The notes beneath the pieces were generated by a model, which was not told where the DNA came from, searched no databases, and worked only from the letters and a program-made list of their open reading frames with translations. From Tethya wilhelma (taxonomy: Eukaryota; Porifera; Demospongiae; Tethyida; Tethyidae), in the NCBI GenBank assembly GCA_964030475.1, contig CAXIPT010000001.1:7027179-7091178 (forward strand): a stretch of 64,000 nucleotides of DNA, given 5' to 3'. Made by a program: the position numbers and the translations under genes. This document shows positions 1-12,145 of the stretch, piece by piece (position 1 is the first letter of the stretch; each line of letters starts with the position of its first letter).

Positions 1-195
1 TACATGCTGCCAGTGAAACCTACCAATGCCTACTCTTTTGTCTGCTACATCATTACTGTTGTTTTGCTAACCAGCTGGTTGTTTACCTAGTTGTGTATTT
101 ATTCATATTTCATCAAATTAAATTGTCAAGATGTAGAGATGCTGATGACTATGTTGTAAATAATTTATCCCACCTTGATCACAGCCCCACTGAAA

Positions 196-2149
196 ATGGA
201 GCTGGGTGCAGGAGCACAAAAGAAGAGGCAAAAACCTCGTCTTCCCATCAAGACACCACAGACACCAAGTGTAGGCCCACTTGTGGTCACTCCACAGTCC
301 ACGCCAACGTAAGTCGTGAAATGTATAATATATTATGGGTCAGGCTTATTTCACTTTCTCTTTGGATCCAAATGGGAAGTATTTCTTCACCTCTAGAATT
401 GAAAGAATGCAAAGAGAGTAATGCCTTTATGAATATAGTAGCTGTATTTTTATGTGATCTGTTCTCTAGTGTGAATATAAGCCATAATATAGCCTGTGCT
501 CCACATGTTGTGTATGTTGAAAGTGAGAGTGTATTGTTTTTAGAAGAGTAAAAAATACATTCCCCCATAATCTATAGTTAACAGATACTGAAACTAAACT
601 GCATTTGAATGTTGTTTTGTTTTTTTGCCCAACCTGTTTTTCTTTTCTCTGCTATATGTAATGCCGTGTGCGTTGCCATGGTTTGCTTCTCTAATGACTG
701 CTAATTACTTACTGTACTATATACCTCATACCACATGCCAGCTCATGCATACTCTCAGTTTCCTTCTACATATTCACTATCATTAAATTTTGTAAAAATA
801 AAAGTAGGAAAAAGTCCCCAGGAAACTCCTTACTATTATGATCTATGTCATGTTGATACAAACACAGCACAGTCATAGTGGTGGGCTCTCCTTAGTCATT
901 CTGCTGAATGTTAACCCCTGACATGTTGCTTGCTTTAGTGAGTGGTTTCCATTATTATTGTTCCAAATGTAGCCCACCTACAGTCAAACCTGTGCCTAAT
1001 GTTGCAGAGCTACTAAAACTAGAAGAGCTATCAATAGGTGATAAGGTTGGTTGCTATTGTTCTAAGATGTTTATATAGTGGTTTATAATTTGTTTGTGGT
1101 GTTCTTTACTGATATAATATATTGCATGTAGAAATATCCCTTCAAAGCTGAAGACCTCCAGGAGTGTGGTCACCTTGGAGATGGAGCGTTTGGAACCGTT
1201 AGTAAAATGCTCTATCCACCAACAGAAACACGAATGGCAGTAAAAGTACGAATTGTGTGTGTACTATACAGATTGACTTGGTTGTATGTGTGTACATGTC
1301 AGTGTGTACATTGATCTATTCACGTGTGCCTGTGTGAAATGTGTTTGTTTTGTGTAGAAAATCCCTGTGCGTGAGTTACGGGTCAATGATAAACAAGATG
1401 TGGTTGAGCTAGCGATGACGATGAAGTCAGGAGTCTGTCCCTACATTGTGGACTTCTACGGCTGTCTCATTCGAGATGTGAGTGGCAATGTTTTATGCAA
1501 GCTTTACCGGATCATGGAAGTATTTAGCACAATAGTATAGGAATTTGAAGGGGGAATACCATAATTTGTGCATATACATACATCAAATTTTTGTGTGGAC
1601 TGCTCTAAGCTTATGCAGTTAGGTCTACAACCTATAGTATCTGTCAAGGCTTTAGCTGTCTTTGTTCACTACAGGGCGATGTTTGGATTTGTATGGAGCT
1701 GCTTGACTCCAGCATGGACAAGCTGGCCAACAGAGTGTACAATGAACTCAAGACCACCATTCCCGAGAGAATTCTGGGCAAGATGAGCATATCTGTATGT
1801 TCTGTGTACCACTATACAATTATACACTTATTGAGTATATTACACGGGTCTTACAATATTTTGAATTGGACTCTCTTCTTCTCTTTAGGTTGTCAGAGCA
1901 TTGAATTATTTAAAGACAGAACTATCCATAATACATAGAGGTATGTACCTTAGTTTCTAATTATTGCACACTCTTAGTAACTATTCTTCTGTTGTGTGTT
2001 TCACTGTAGATGTTAAACCATCCAACATATTGATCAGTGAGCAAGGAGAGTTCAAGCTATGTGACTTTGGAATCTCAGGTCATCTCGTGGACTCCATTGC
2101 AAAGACAATGGAAGTGGGTTGCAGACCATACATGGCGGTGAAAGTGTAA
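196..2149 (+). CDS. MAP kinase kinase (MKK4/6-type), 5' exons, locus A
   Basis: Encodes the N-terminus and about two thirds of a dual-specificity MAPK kinase, which phosphorylates Thr and Tyr of JNK or p38 MAP kinases in the cytoplasm. Exons: 196-308, 973-1045, 1132-1245, 1358-1477, 1675-1794, 1889-1940, 2010-2137. Visible: glycine loop [11 protein letters not shown] lysine in MAVKK, catalytic loop HRDVKPSN, DFG, activation segment DSIAKT and GCRPYMA. GCRPYMA and [17 protein letters not shown] resemble MKK4 more than MKK3/6 (family comparison from memory). After exon 7 the normal donor GTGAGT is replaced by GTGAAA and the frame runs to TAA at 2147, so the kinase lacks its C-lobe. The missing 3' exons lie at 13.1-13.9 kb. 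The start at 196 is the first Met in the exon; an earlier exon is possible. Confidence 0.85.
1452..2141 (+). repeat. 690-bp duplicated block, copy A
   Basis: This block matches 12142-12831 at a constant offset of 10690 bases through exons and introns. I saw no mismatch by eye. It runs from inside MKK exon 4 to the donor of exon 7. Identity of intron DNA means the copies are very recent or are one locus represented twice. Confidence 0.93.
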
Positions 2150-3302
2150 TTGTTCAGGCTTTTCGCCAACGCTTACTCCAGAGTGCTATAGGAAGTTTCT
2201 GTGAATTTTATTGGTACACAAAACTATCTAAGGGAGGTACTCCAATACTTAACAGTCGTTCTGCCAGCTGCGCGCTCACGTGAATATATTTGCACTAGTG
2301 ACGTCACGATTTTCAACACATGGCCAGAAAAATGGAGGTTCAGACTGTAGGTTTTTCACCGCTTCAAACTTTGTAAGATCCGGCTGTTAGCTTGAAGAAA
2401 CTATGTCTCTGCCTTAGAGATTTATCCTTTGGAAATGAAGTATTGACAACAGAATCAAATACACTTTTAAAGTCATCTTTCTTTCACTACAATACATCAC
2501 TTGAACTATATATAACTCTGTAGAATTGTATACAGAAACGCAGTCACTATAATTATAACTACTCAAGAAGTTGTAAGCGTGCACATATTTGTACCGCAAT
2601 TAGAAGGTTCATTAATTCTTAATTCACCTGGTAACAATTACAGTACGTAAATATGCACAGTCATGCTGAACTTCCATGCATGGATGAATACACAAACGCT
2701 TGAATGCTCTATTAACACAGTATATATATTATTATGTGCCTATGTACATTTCGTGGTCTTTGGGAAGGACCCAAATTGCATGGTATAGAACCCCTGAAAT
2801 TGATTGGAATATTGCCAGCCTACAAAGTATGAACAGTGCGGATGACAACTAAAATCAACCATGATACACACAAAAGTATAAACATAATGATAATACTTAG
2901 TCTAACGTAATTATTGTGACAATGCAAACACATCACAAGCCCGGCTATTGCATACATGATTGTAAAAGAAATACTAATTAAAATACAATTTCAGGTAGAA
3001 AGCTAGCATGAAATTAGATGCTTAACTAACAATTGGAGGAAGAAGAGGGAGATAGTTAATATTATTTATGTTATTGCTTAGCAACTGTAACTATGAATAA
3101 TGGTTATAAGATTACAGTGACTGCTAGCCAGTCCCTCCCCGCGCTTAGCATAAGCATAGCGGGGAGGGACTGGTTCACGAGGCTAAGTGACTGCCTCACT
3201 GAGCATAAAATTATGCTGAGTCAGTATATTGCACATTTGGTGTGCTCCAATTAGAGTTAAAACCTGTTGAATGGGAGCAGTCATGGAAGATTATGACTGA
3301 GT
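2142..3302. other. Non-coding interval between MKK locus A and GCC1
   Basis: No convincing exon was found. It begins at the duplication breakpoint and ends at the GCC1 start codon, so it should hold the GCC1 promoter. It contains a TGACGTCA octamer (CRE-like palindrome) near 2300 and the hairpin repeat at 3125-3185. The 61-codon minus ORF at 2414-2599 has no recognisable features. Confidence 0.6.
3125..3185. repeat. Hairpin repeat with TAGCC/GGCTA ends
   Basis: Arms CCAGTCCCTCCCCGC (3128-3142) and its exact reverse complement (3159-3173) flank a 16-base loop. The outer right end GGTTCACGAGGCTA is the reverse complement of TAGCCTCGTGAACC. That sequence also occurs near 38464 and, diverged, as both ends of the hairpin at 19627-19674. 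It looks like a small non-autonomous inverted-repeat element. Confidence 0.75.
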
Positions 3303-3452
3303 ATGGCGACGTTTGACAGAAGTAAGTTTGCGCACAGCTCTAGAGAAGAGCTCCTAGATTACATCGAACAGCAGAGTGAGCAGCTGGGAAGATTTGAAAC
3401 CAGATTCAGAGGTAAGCAAAGAAAGTAGGAGGTTTATAGTTTGTCACTGAGA

Positions 3453-3490
<38 letters not shown>

Positions 3491-6380
3491 ATGCGTGTGC
3501 ACCATGTGTGTCCATTAATCTGTGATTAACCTCATGATCTCTTCAACCAGATGTTGTCAGAGCCTATCGTGGTGTCCTCAAAGAGAAAGAAGCGCTAGAG
3601 GCAACCTTGCAAGCTCTGAGTGCAGCTGGTCATGAGGAGGAGGATGAACCAGACACAGAAGATGTGAGAGAAGAAGCTGAAAGCAGCAAGGCTGATCAGA
3701 CGAAGCAAGAGCACCTCTCTGATGAAGCCAGCTCACAGCAACCAACAGATGATGAGGTATTTGTGTGCATACTCTCTGTGGAATGAATAGAAAAGGCCTG
3801 GAAATATTAAAGGGAGAGTGACAATGTGTTATGCAAAATAATAACGTAAATTATTGAAGTAGCCAAGGGAAGACATTATAGAGGCTCTTTTCCCCTTCTT
3901 GTAATTTAGAGAGCAAAGGAGAGAGTGTGTGTGCCTGTGCCTGTGCCTGGGAAGGAGGCTTAGTAATTTAATGTTTACGATATCTCATACAAAATGTTAC
4001 TTGATTTCATTCTTTCTCAGACAGAACAAAAGGATAGACAAACCGATGATGAGCGTGCAACTGAAGATTGTGATAAGACAACTAGCCCAGCTGTTGTAGA
4101 GCACACAGATGCTTCAGACAGAGAGAAGAGAACACCATCCAAAGTAAATGATGTTTATTAAAGTTTTTTGTACTGAATGGCAGAATTTTTTGCAAAGAAA
4201 TGCAGAGAAACTGAATTTAAATTTATTAAATTTCAAGCTGCCATTTTAAAATCACTTCCGAATCAATCCATTGTCAATTAATTAATTGCAGGAGCCCTCC
4301 CCTGCCCCCCACTCATCATCGGCTCTCTCTCCCTCCTCCTCCGTTACCATGACAACACAACTCAAACAGAAAATAGCCACGCTGACTGTTGCCATGGCAA
4401 CCCTGATGGAAGAAAAGTCGAAAATGGAGGCTAACTTTCAAACAGACAAAAAAGCAATGTTGGTAGGTGTCCATGAGAGAATCCAAGAACCTAATCTTAG
4501 CAATATCTCGGCTAGGAAGGTCGTACAAAGTTGGGATTTGCACCATTATCATACGTACGGTAGTACGTATAGTAGGAATGGGCCGAGTGTCCCATAGACA
4601 CAATACAAAATGTTAATGCTTATATACTTTCAAGAAAAGGAAGATAAGCCTTCAAATGCATTTTATAGCCTCCCCCATACAGTTTTCTTACTGTATTAAC
4701 GAAGAAAACTGGCAGAAAGTCTCTAGAGCACTCTGGAGAGAGCGCTGGCGAGAAGCCAGAAGAGTGCAATTTTGTTCTCCCCTTCCTTCCTAACTGACTT
4801 ACTTGAACACGATTTCCAGACAAACAAAAGATATCTAGCCAACTTTGACTATATAGTGAGACTTCATTTCATGCAAAGTACGTCCTTTTCGACTCGTTTG
4901 CTGGCGAAAAGGCAGCAAACAAAAATCTAGGCAGCTTTGAAACTTTCGATATAAAANAAAATCCTTACCTGTGTACATCTAGGCATATGAAAAAAAAAAA
5001 CTAGCAATATCTCAGCCTAGGAAGGTCGTATAACGATGGGACTTGCACCATTGCAATTGGCTCAAAGAGATCTTTAAAATAATGCCCTTTAAAAATTGTC
5101 TAATTTTGAGAAAAAATTGCACTGGACCATGGGCTATAGTTCATGGTTTTGAAGGATTTCGACAAAATACAAATATAGGATAAAACTAGATCATTTAAAA
5201 GATCTATTTGAGCTGATCGCAATGGTGCAAGTCCCAAATTTATTCAACCTTCCTAGGCTGAGAAAATATGTAATAGAATCCACGAACATATGTACCCATG
5301 CTTGCTGAGTCAGCAAAAGCAGACTATCTGATTTTATATTTTAGGCTCAGCAAGACGCTGTTGCTAAGCAACTGAACAAGGAGAAAGAACAGCTGAAGAA
5401 TGAAATGAAGAGACTTCAAACAATGCTTGAGGAGGTAAGAACATACAACGCATGTGCAAAGATACATACATTGTTACTTCAACTGAAAGCTTTGTGGAAA
5501 AAATTTTTGATAAAATTTTATAAATCATGGAATTTACAACACATGTGCACACACACACAGGCTCGTGATGGACTAAGATCAGAGCAGTCGTCAAGAGAAG
5601 AAGAGCAACTCACGCATGCAGAAATGTTGAAAGAACTTCAATCTCTCATAGCGTTGGAGAGAGATGAGAAAGAAGCATTTAAAGTTCAACTGAAAGAATC
5701 GAATTTAGAGATGGAGAGACTCCACACACAACTAGCAAATGATAAGTGAGTTGTATTAGAGAGAGAGAGAGAGAGAGAGAGAGATCATCCATCATAACCC
5801 ACCCAGAACCCAGGAGTATCATGAGATGGTCCAAGCAATGGCTGTGGAGTTGGAACAAGTACGATCTCGTCTCCTAGTGACAGAGAAGCAAGCCAGCGAA
5901 CCTTCACCCCTACTGACCAAGCTTCAGGAGGAAATTTCAGATATGAAGGTACAACTTGAAACCAATGAATTAAATTCACCTACCATAATGTAGCTAAAGT
6001 TTAAATTTACCGCAGATTGAACATAGTAAGGTGTTGGAAAAAGAGCAACACAGAGCAAATGATGCAGAGCAGAGATTAAGGAATCAAGCCCAGGTACTGT
6101 ACAGTTTTGAGTATGTATAGTTTCACTTTCAATTCAGCAGATTCACTGATTGTGAGGCAAATAAGAGATAAATAAATGTTGTTCCTTTTTTTCCAAAGCT
6201 TGAGGAGCTAAGAACTGCTAGTTTAGAATCAAAACTTTCAGAGCTTTCTGAGACAGTGGGCAAATATGACAGACAGAGGGAAACTGACCAGGCAACTATC
6301 ATGTAAGTGTTATGACACTCGGTTCAAAAAGTCTATTATACGTATACTTGTACAGTAGCTTTGAGTTGATTTTTTTATCT

Positions 6381-6412
<32 letters not shown>

Positions 6413-8270
6413 GCAAGCTGAAAGAAAGGGTAGCACATCTTGATTCAGAAAACACAGCTTTAACAAAAGCTCACATTGAGAGGTACATGATTGTGGACTT
6501 ATTGTGCCAGTATGATAATCATAGTTTCATGTGTGATGTTCTAATTGCACGAAAATAGGAATGAAATATCGAACAATGAGCTGACATCACAGGTATCAGT
6601 GCTTAAGGAACAAGTGGGAAGATTAAAGGTACTCTCCTCTAATGAATAAAAAAATTTCCAACGACATTGTCTCATAGTCTCTGTGTCTTTCTTCCAGGCT
6701 TTGCTAAAGATTGCAACACACAAAGTTAATGAAAAAGCAGCTCTGCCGTCAAATTTAGAAGGTTTATAATATATTTATCTGTTTTCCATAGTTATAGTAT
6801 TACACATGTGCTTGCTTGCACGCACGCACACACACACACACACATACCGCGTGCAGAGTTGTCTGTCAGTGATTATGTTGAACTTGTATCGTCTGAACCT
6901 TCCAAAAAGGTCAGTGAAAGATAATGCACTTTTCTTTTCCAAATGAATTGAGGAGTGCCAAATAATTCAAATAGATAGCACTCCTTGCCAAATGAATTAT
7001 TCAAATTGAGGATGCTCCTAACTAACTAACTAACTAATAAATTATTCAGGAGTACCAACAGGAGCTGTACCAGTTGAAGGAGGAGTTTGAGAAGTACAAG
7101 ACGAGAGCTCAGTCAGTCCTCAAGAACAGAGGGGTCAAGGTATGTGAAGGCACTAAATTGTTACTGTGCATGTGTGGTTACATAGTACACACAAAAAAAC
7201 TGTTAAAATCTTTCAAAATTGTCCAAAAAAATAACACACCGCAATTAAATCTTACTGCATGCAAGTGTGTGCACATGCACTCGTATACAATTCTGTACCT
7301 TCTCTCGTTGCTAGGAGACAGAGCTCACCAACAGAGAGATGGTGGAGCTCCAGCAAAGAAACAAGGAGCTGCTCACCAAGGTGGACGCCCTCCAGAGCCA
7401 GTGTGAGGAGGAGGAGGAGAGACATGTCATCCAGACCCAGAAGCTGAGGGAAGAGATGAGAGGGTTGCACGACAAACACAAGAGAGACATCGGCTCCTTC
7501 GAGGCACAGAATAAGGTTAGGGACTGACTGCATGATGTAATGATGATGTAATAATGATGATTTAAAGATGGTGAGCCTATAATGGTGATGTAATGATAAT
7601 ATAGGTAGGCTAGGCCTGTATACGCATGTGACTGTACCTGAGTAGCTGCATCTGTTAGCTACACAACATGGATGTACCACATGTGTGCCAGCCAGATGGA
7701 ACCTACGTATAGACACACTAGATCAGAACAATATAAATTGCAAATTTTCACGTCAATACTGACTGACCTGTCATGAGTGCATGATTCAGTCTTTGGCCTA
7801 TTACAGTGTACCAGTACAAGTTTGAAATTGTTCTTTATGTTTTAAACAAGAAGCATAGCTGCATGCATTATATAAATCATCACTTTCTCTCAAACCTCCC
7901 ACACAGGCCAAGCTACACGAGCTTCAACAACACATCCAGGCAACAAGAGAGAGGACTCTCAAACTGTTAGCAGACAAGGACACAGAGATACAACAGCTGC
8001 GAGCAGAACTGCACACGTCTAGTGAGGACCATCGGGAGTCGAGGGGAGGGTCTGTGACTAGCCTCACCGGGAGGGGAGGGGGAGGGTTGGATCGTAGTGT
8101 GAGTCAGGGAAGTGTGACGAGTCAGAACGAGTTTGGTAGCTATCGTGAGAGAAATAATGGTGCAGGTACGTGGGATATATGACATTGTTTTTTGTTTTGT
8201 TTTGTTTTTTTGATTGATAATCTCTATAATTTTTATTATAGTTGTCAAACTCACAATCTCTGTGTTTTCA

Positions 8271-8343
<73 letters not shown>

Positions 8344-8546
8344 GATTCTGGGGTTGAGCCAAACAGCGATATGAAAGGCCTCATGAACATATCACTACGA
8401 GTAAGTGTAATTCAGTATAATTATATGAAGCTAGTGGCTAATAAATGACTCAAATGCTCATATTCACTTTCAGTCTGATTCTACTTCAGCAGTTCAGGAA
8501 TTACTAGATCAGGTAGGGATCTGCAGCATGTTATCTACTAGACACA

Positions 8547-8623
<77 letters not shown>

Positions 8624-8899
8624 CCCTCTCCGGCCGGTGCTCGCAGTGGTGTGGGGGACCATCATCTCTTCCATTTCGTCCAAGAGCAGCATCGCCGTGA
8701 CAACGAACTCTCGACCGCCAGGAGAAGGAGATTGGAACTAGAGGACACAATTAGAGAACTGCACGAAAGGTAAGGATACTATAGATGATGTAATGATGAT
8801 GTAATAGTTTTATATCATTATTCATGCAGGGAACAGAAACAAGTTGAACAGACAACTATGTTGAAAGAAGTCATCAGAAAATTGGAAAGAGATAGGTTA

Positions 8900-8965
<66 letters not shown>

Positions 8966-9000
8966 NNNNNNNNNNNNNNNNNNNNNNNNNNNNNNNNNNN

Positions 9001-9095
<95 letters not shown>

Positions 9096-9396
9096 AGATC
9101 TAGAGAAACAGAAAACTTAGAGTACATCAAGAACATCATCATTCACTACATGTCTGCCGACTCAGCAGGTCGGGAACAAATGATCGTTCCCATAGCAACC
9201 GTACTACATTTCAGTCAAGAAGAGGTATATGTGTGTGAATATGAGCTGCACAGCTTTGAAGTTTTGTCAACTATATTATTATAGAATTTTTTTTTTCTTG
9301 TTTCTGTTACGTATGACATTGTATGTTTTACATCTGAAGATTCAACAAATCAAGCGCAAGATAGCAGCTAGGAAATGGATGTCCCCTGTGAAATAA
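3303..9396 (+). CDS. GCC1: GRIP and coiled-coil golgin GCC1 (GCC88)
   Basis: Predicted peripheral trans-Golgi tether recruited by Arl1 through its C-terminal GRIP domain; in animals GCC88 acts in endosome-to-TGN retrieval. Twenty-two exons: 3303-3411, 3551-3756, 4021-4143, 4292-4462, 5345-5434, 5561-5745, 5807-5948, 6016-6093, 6199-6302, 6414-6482, 6559-6628, 6698-6761, 6857-6909, 7050-7139, 7315-7515, 7907-8165, 8345-8400, 8474-8512, 8624-8769, 8830-8895, 9098-9224, 9340-9396. They sum to 2505 nt, 834 residues (human about 775). Family signatures: N-terminal DVVRAYRGVLKEKEALEA, central LKEEFEKYKTRAQSVLK, C-terminal GRIP region NLEYIKNIIIHYMS followed by VLHFSQEE. Most of the rest is heptad-rich coiled coil with an acidic linker in exons 2-3 and a Gly/Ser linker in exon 16. 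AATAAA (9392-9397) overlaps the stop. A 35-base assembly gap lies in intron 20. Confidence 0.93.
4490..5272. repeat. Foldback (inverted-repeat) element in GCC1 intron 4
   Basis: The stretch 5002-5075 (with CAGCCTAGGAAGGT and GGGACTTGCACCATTGC) recurs in reverse complement at 5198-5272, giving imperfect arms of about 75 bases. A third, direct partial copy of one arm lies at 4490-4550. This is the layout of a foldback MITE or a nested pair. It explains why this intron (882 bases) is longer than its neighbours. Confidence 0.7.
8900..9093. repeat. Compound (CT)n-gap-(CA)n microsatellite with 35-N assembly gap
   Basis: A pure CT run to 8965, N at 8966-9000, then a pure CA run to 9093, followed four bases later by the acceptor CTCAG of GCC1 exon 21. 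The smaller compound (CT)n(CA)n at 8551-8622 ends directly in the acceptor CAG of exon 19. The true length across the gap cannot be known from this sequence. Confidence 0.95.
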
Positions 9397-9949
9397 ACTA
9401 TGACAGTCATAATTTTTGCCTTCAAAATTTTTCTTTGTTCCTTAATGTCAAAATAACAATGTCTTAATAATTTATGTTTCTGTGTACATGTGCAATTAAT
9501 AATTATTAAGGTCAAAGTTTACAAACAAAAGCAACCTATAGCTTTTTCCCCATGATAATTTTAGACAAAGTACTTACGCAAAATGCATGATCATGAGTCG
9601 CCTCATGCACTGGCCATAAATTTCTTTTGTTGTTTAACAATGATGACTGCATGCATGATGGCCGGTATATATTATTATTATTACAATATTATATTAGCAT
9701 TGAAGTCTGTCGACCCGTTATAGCCATTGCAGCCACATGATCATGAATTTAAACAATACTACAATCATGTTAACGTTGATTTAACTATCTTGCAAGGTAT
9801 AGTTGCCACATGCATGGTAAACACATTATCCTCTTTTGAATAGGCAAATAAACTATGAATAATCATAGTTGTCCAAGTCCAATATAATTGCATCACTTGA
9901 TCAGATCAAGTTCTGATCGATTGTACATGCACGTGGCTCTGTTGTAGCA
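9397..9949. other. Non-coding interval, GCC1 3' end to fibrinogen-like gene
   Basis: AT-rich spacer without a supported exon. It should contain the promoter of the fibrinogen-like gene; I see no clear TATA element. Two nearby GATCA motifs, TTGATCAGATCAAG, form a short imperfect palindrome at about 9897-9910. Confidence 0.5.
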
Positions 9950-11069
9950 ATGGAATTGTTTCGTGTCAGACTTCTCCTCTCTTTGCTGGTCCTATCTCTC
10001 TCAAGAGAAGGCAGCTCCACTCATCTCGAGACCTGTGATTGTCATGAGATCAAAGCAATAGTCAATGCAACTGTTCAAGATGCTATTGCAGGAATGGAAG
10101 AAAAATTGAACATTTTGATTTTGAAAAACGACGACAAAAAATCCAGTGATTTAGAATCCACACTGTCCACCACTATGGAGAAACTCTTGCAACCAATAAA
10201 AGCACAGTTGGACTATCATCTACCTCCTCCTCCTTCTGGTGATTCTGAAGACAACCCTGTTACGTCCTGCAAAGCTCTAAAGGATTCGAATCCTGATGCT
10301 ATATACTTCTGGCTACTACTGGGTTAAAAATAGCAAAGACAGTTCACCTATTTATGTCTTCTGTAACATGAGTCTAACCTGTGGTGGTATCACTGGGGGA
10401 TGGATGAAGGTGGCCGACTTGGACATGAGGAACACTAGCCAAAGTTGTCCAAGTGGACTTACGTTAATGACATCACCAAAAAGAATGTGTCGAGTTGAAA
10501 CCAACAACCCTGGAGGTTGCATTGGTGACAGCTATGAAGTTCACAATATCCAATATAGCCATGTCTGTGGAAGAGTTATTGGCTATCAATACAGGAACCC
10601 TCTTGCATTTCATTATCTGTCCAGATACAATAGCATCAATGAGCCATATCTGTTTGGAGTATCCCTGACATATTGGCCTTCAAATAGTCGATCACATATT
10701 TGGAGTTTTGTTGGGTCAATTGATGAAGAACCATCCAGTGGCTTTTTTAAGTGTACTTGTATTAATACAAATATTATTGAACCACATCCTGTCCCAAGTT
10801 TTGTGGGGGATGATTACTTCTGTGACACAGCTCTAGCTACTCGTTCATCTGGTTCGTATATAATCTATCCAGATGATCCCCTCTGGGACGGAGAAGGGTG
10901 TGGACCAACAAATGCTTGTTGCAACTTTCCCAGCAACCAGGTCAAACCTCCATGGTTTTACAAACACCTCTCTCAGAATACTACTGATGATATTGAAATG
11001 AGAGTATGCCAGTCTGATGGCTCAAATGGATCAACACCAATTGAAATTGTTGAACTTTATGTTCAATAA
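9950..11069 (+). CDS. Secreted fibrinogen-like domain protein, frameshifted
   Basis: A predicted secreted protein without introns. Residues 1-23 form a signal peptide (hydrophobic core LLLSLLVLSLS), followed by a short helical stalk and a Cys-rich fibrinogen-like/lectin-like domain. Signatures: SCKALKDSNPDA, GYYWV, CGGITGGWMKVADLDM, CPSGLTLMTSPKRMCR, YSHVCGRVIGYQYRNP, DDPLWDGEGCG, TPIEIVELYVQ. As I recall, this layout recurs in sponge and cnidarian secreted proteins; ligand unknown. The reading frame shifts by one base between 10296 and 10327: frame one ends at TAA 10325, while the domain continues in the next frame from YTSGYYWV. No GT-AG intron fits there. A sequencing indel or a recently broken gene are both possible. 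AATAAA (11065-11070) overlaps the stop. Confidence 0.8.
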
Positions 11070-11387
11070 ACACTGTGGATTTTGAGTGAAACTGCACATG
11101 CATGCTTAGGCCAAATTAAAAAAAAAAAAATTAACTCTTTAAAATCAAAAATTTTTTGCGTAATTGTTGAAAATTAATAATGGGTATTATGCACACAATA
11201 CTAGTGCTGCAAAAAGTATTATAGTCATGCAGATCGCCAACTTTTTTGTGTGTCAAAAATATAATCTTATTAAAAGTTTTTTTTGGATAAAAATATAATA
11301 TCAACCAGCATGTGGGGTTAATATATATAACAGAACAACATAAACACAATAATTATAATTATAGTTATGGTGTACGTATTGGATTGG
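11070..11387. other. AT-rich convergent 3' interval
   Basis: Spacer between the plus-strand fibrinogen-like gene and the minus-strand gene fragment. It holds poly-A and poly-T runs and no supported exon. Confidence 0.5.
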
Positions 11388-11931
11388 CTATTTGTAACTT
11401 GCTGTGCGAACTCTTGATGTGAACTTTTTGCTAGTGGCAATCCTGAACACCTTGGGCAGCATGTCACACAGCTCTTCAAACATGTCCTCAGATATACCCT
11501 AGAAAAATATGAGTGAAAACGTATAAGTGTGGTTCAAGATAATAAATATGAATCCGAATGAAATACATTTGAAGCATTTACAAGATGCACATCTTGCTAG
11601 CAAGATCTATGTTCAATGTCATGGTGTTTCATTCCAGCAATGGATGGATTGACCTTACCAACTCTCACACCCCTTACACAATTACATGCACAATCTTGTA
11701 TAAAGCATTATATGTACCTTAGGTATGAGAAACTGTATGGTCCTGGAGTCACCAACACCCCAGCATGGATCCTCTAACATGAACCCTTGGAAAGAGACAA
11801 GAGTGATACAAGGAAAGTGGGTGAGATTTACAATATAATAGTATTGCAAAGTGTCAAAGATTTTCTCCCTTACCTTTGACACTCTTAAAGATCAGTTCTG
11901 CTCTCTTCAAACACCAGTTGATGGTCATCTC
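11388..11931 (-). CDS. Last three exons of an unrecognised gene, 5' part missing
   Basis: Three phase-consistent exons on the minus strand: 11931-11874, 11785-11718 and 11498-11388 (stop TAG). Encoded ends: MTINWCLKRAELIFKSVKG, FMLEDPCWGVGDSRTIQF, ISEDMFEELCDMLPKVF, ending FTSRVRTASYK. I do not recognise the family with confidence. The exons have good acceptors and donors and codon-like composition, so this is a real gene end. Its upstream exons should lie above 11932, but the sequence there runs into a microsatellite and, at 12142, into MKK copy B. The gene is therefore cut at the same junction that duplicates the kinase block. Confidence 0.7.
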
Positions 11932-12098
11932 CTGTCAAGATTGAAATGGAACAGAGCAATTGAAAAACCAAGCAATGTCTTAGACTATCTACACAGATGC
12001 ATGCATGTACATGTACAGTAAAACATGATCAATTCATGCCCTCACATCCTCACATACACACACACCCTCACCCTCTCACAGGCTCACATCCTCACCCC

Positions 12099-12141
<43 letters not shown>

Positions 12142-12145
<4 letters not shown>

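Noticed and set aside
7252..7716. 154-codon minus-strand ORF
   Set aside because: It is the antisense shadow of GCC1 exon 15 and its flanking introns; no splice or domain support.
7967..9142. Several ORFs of Thr-His, Cys-Val, Leu-Ser or Glu-Arg runs
   Set aside because: They are translations of CA, GT and CT microsatellites and of the N gap, inside GCC1 introns.
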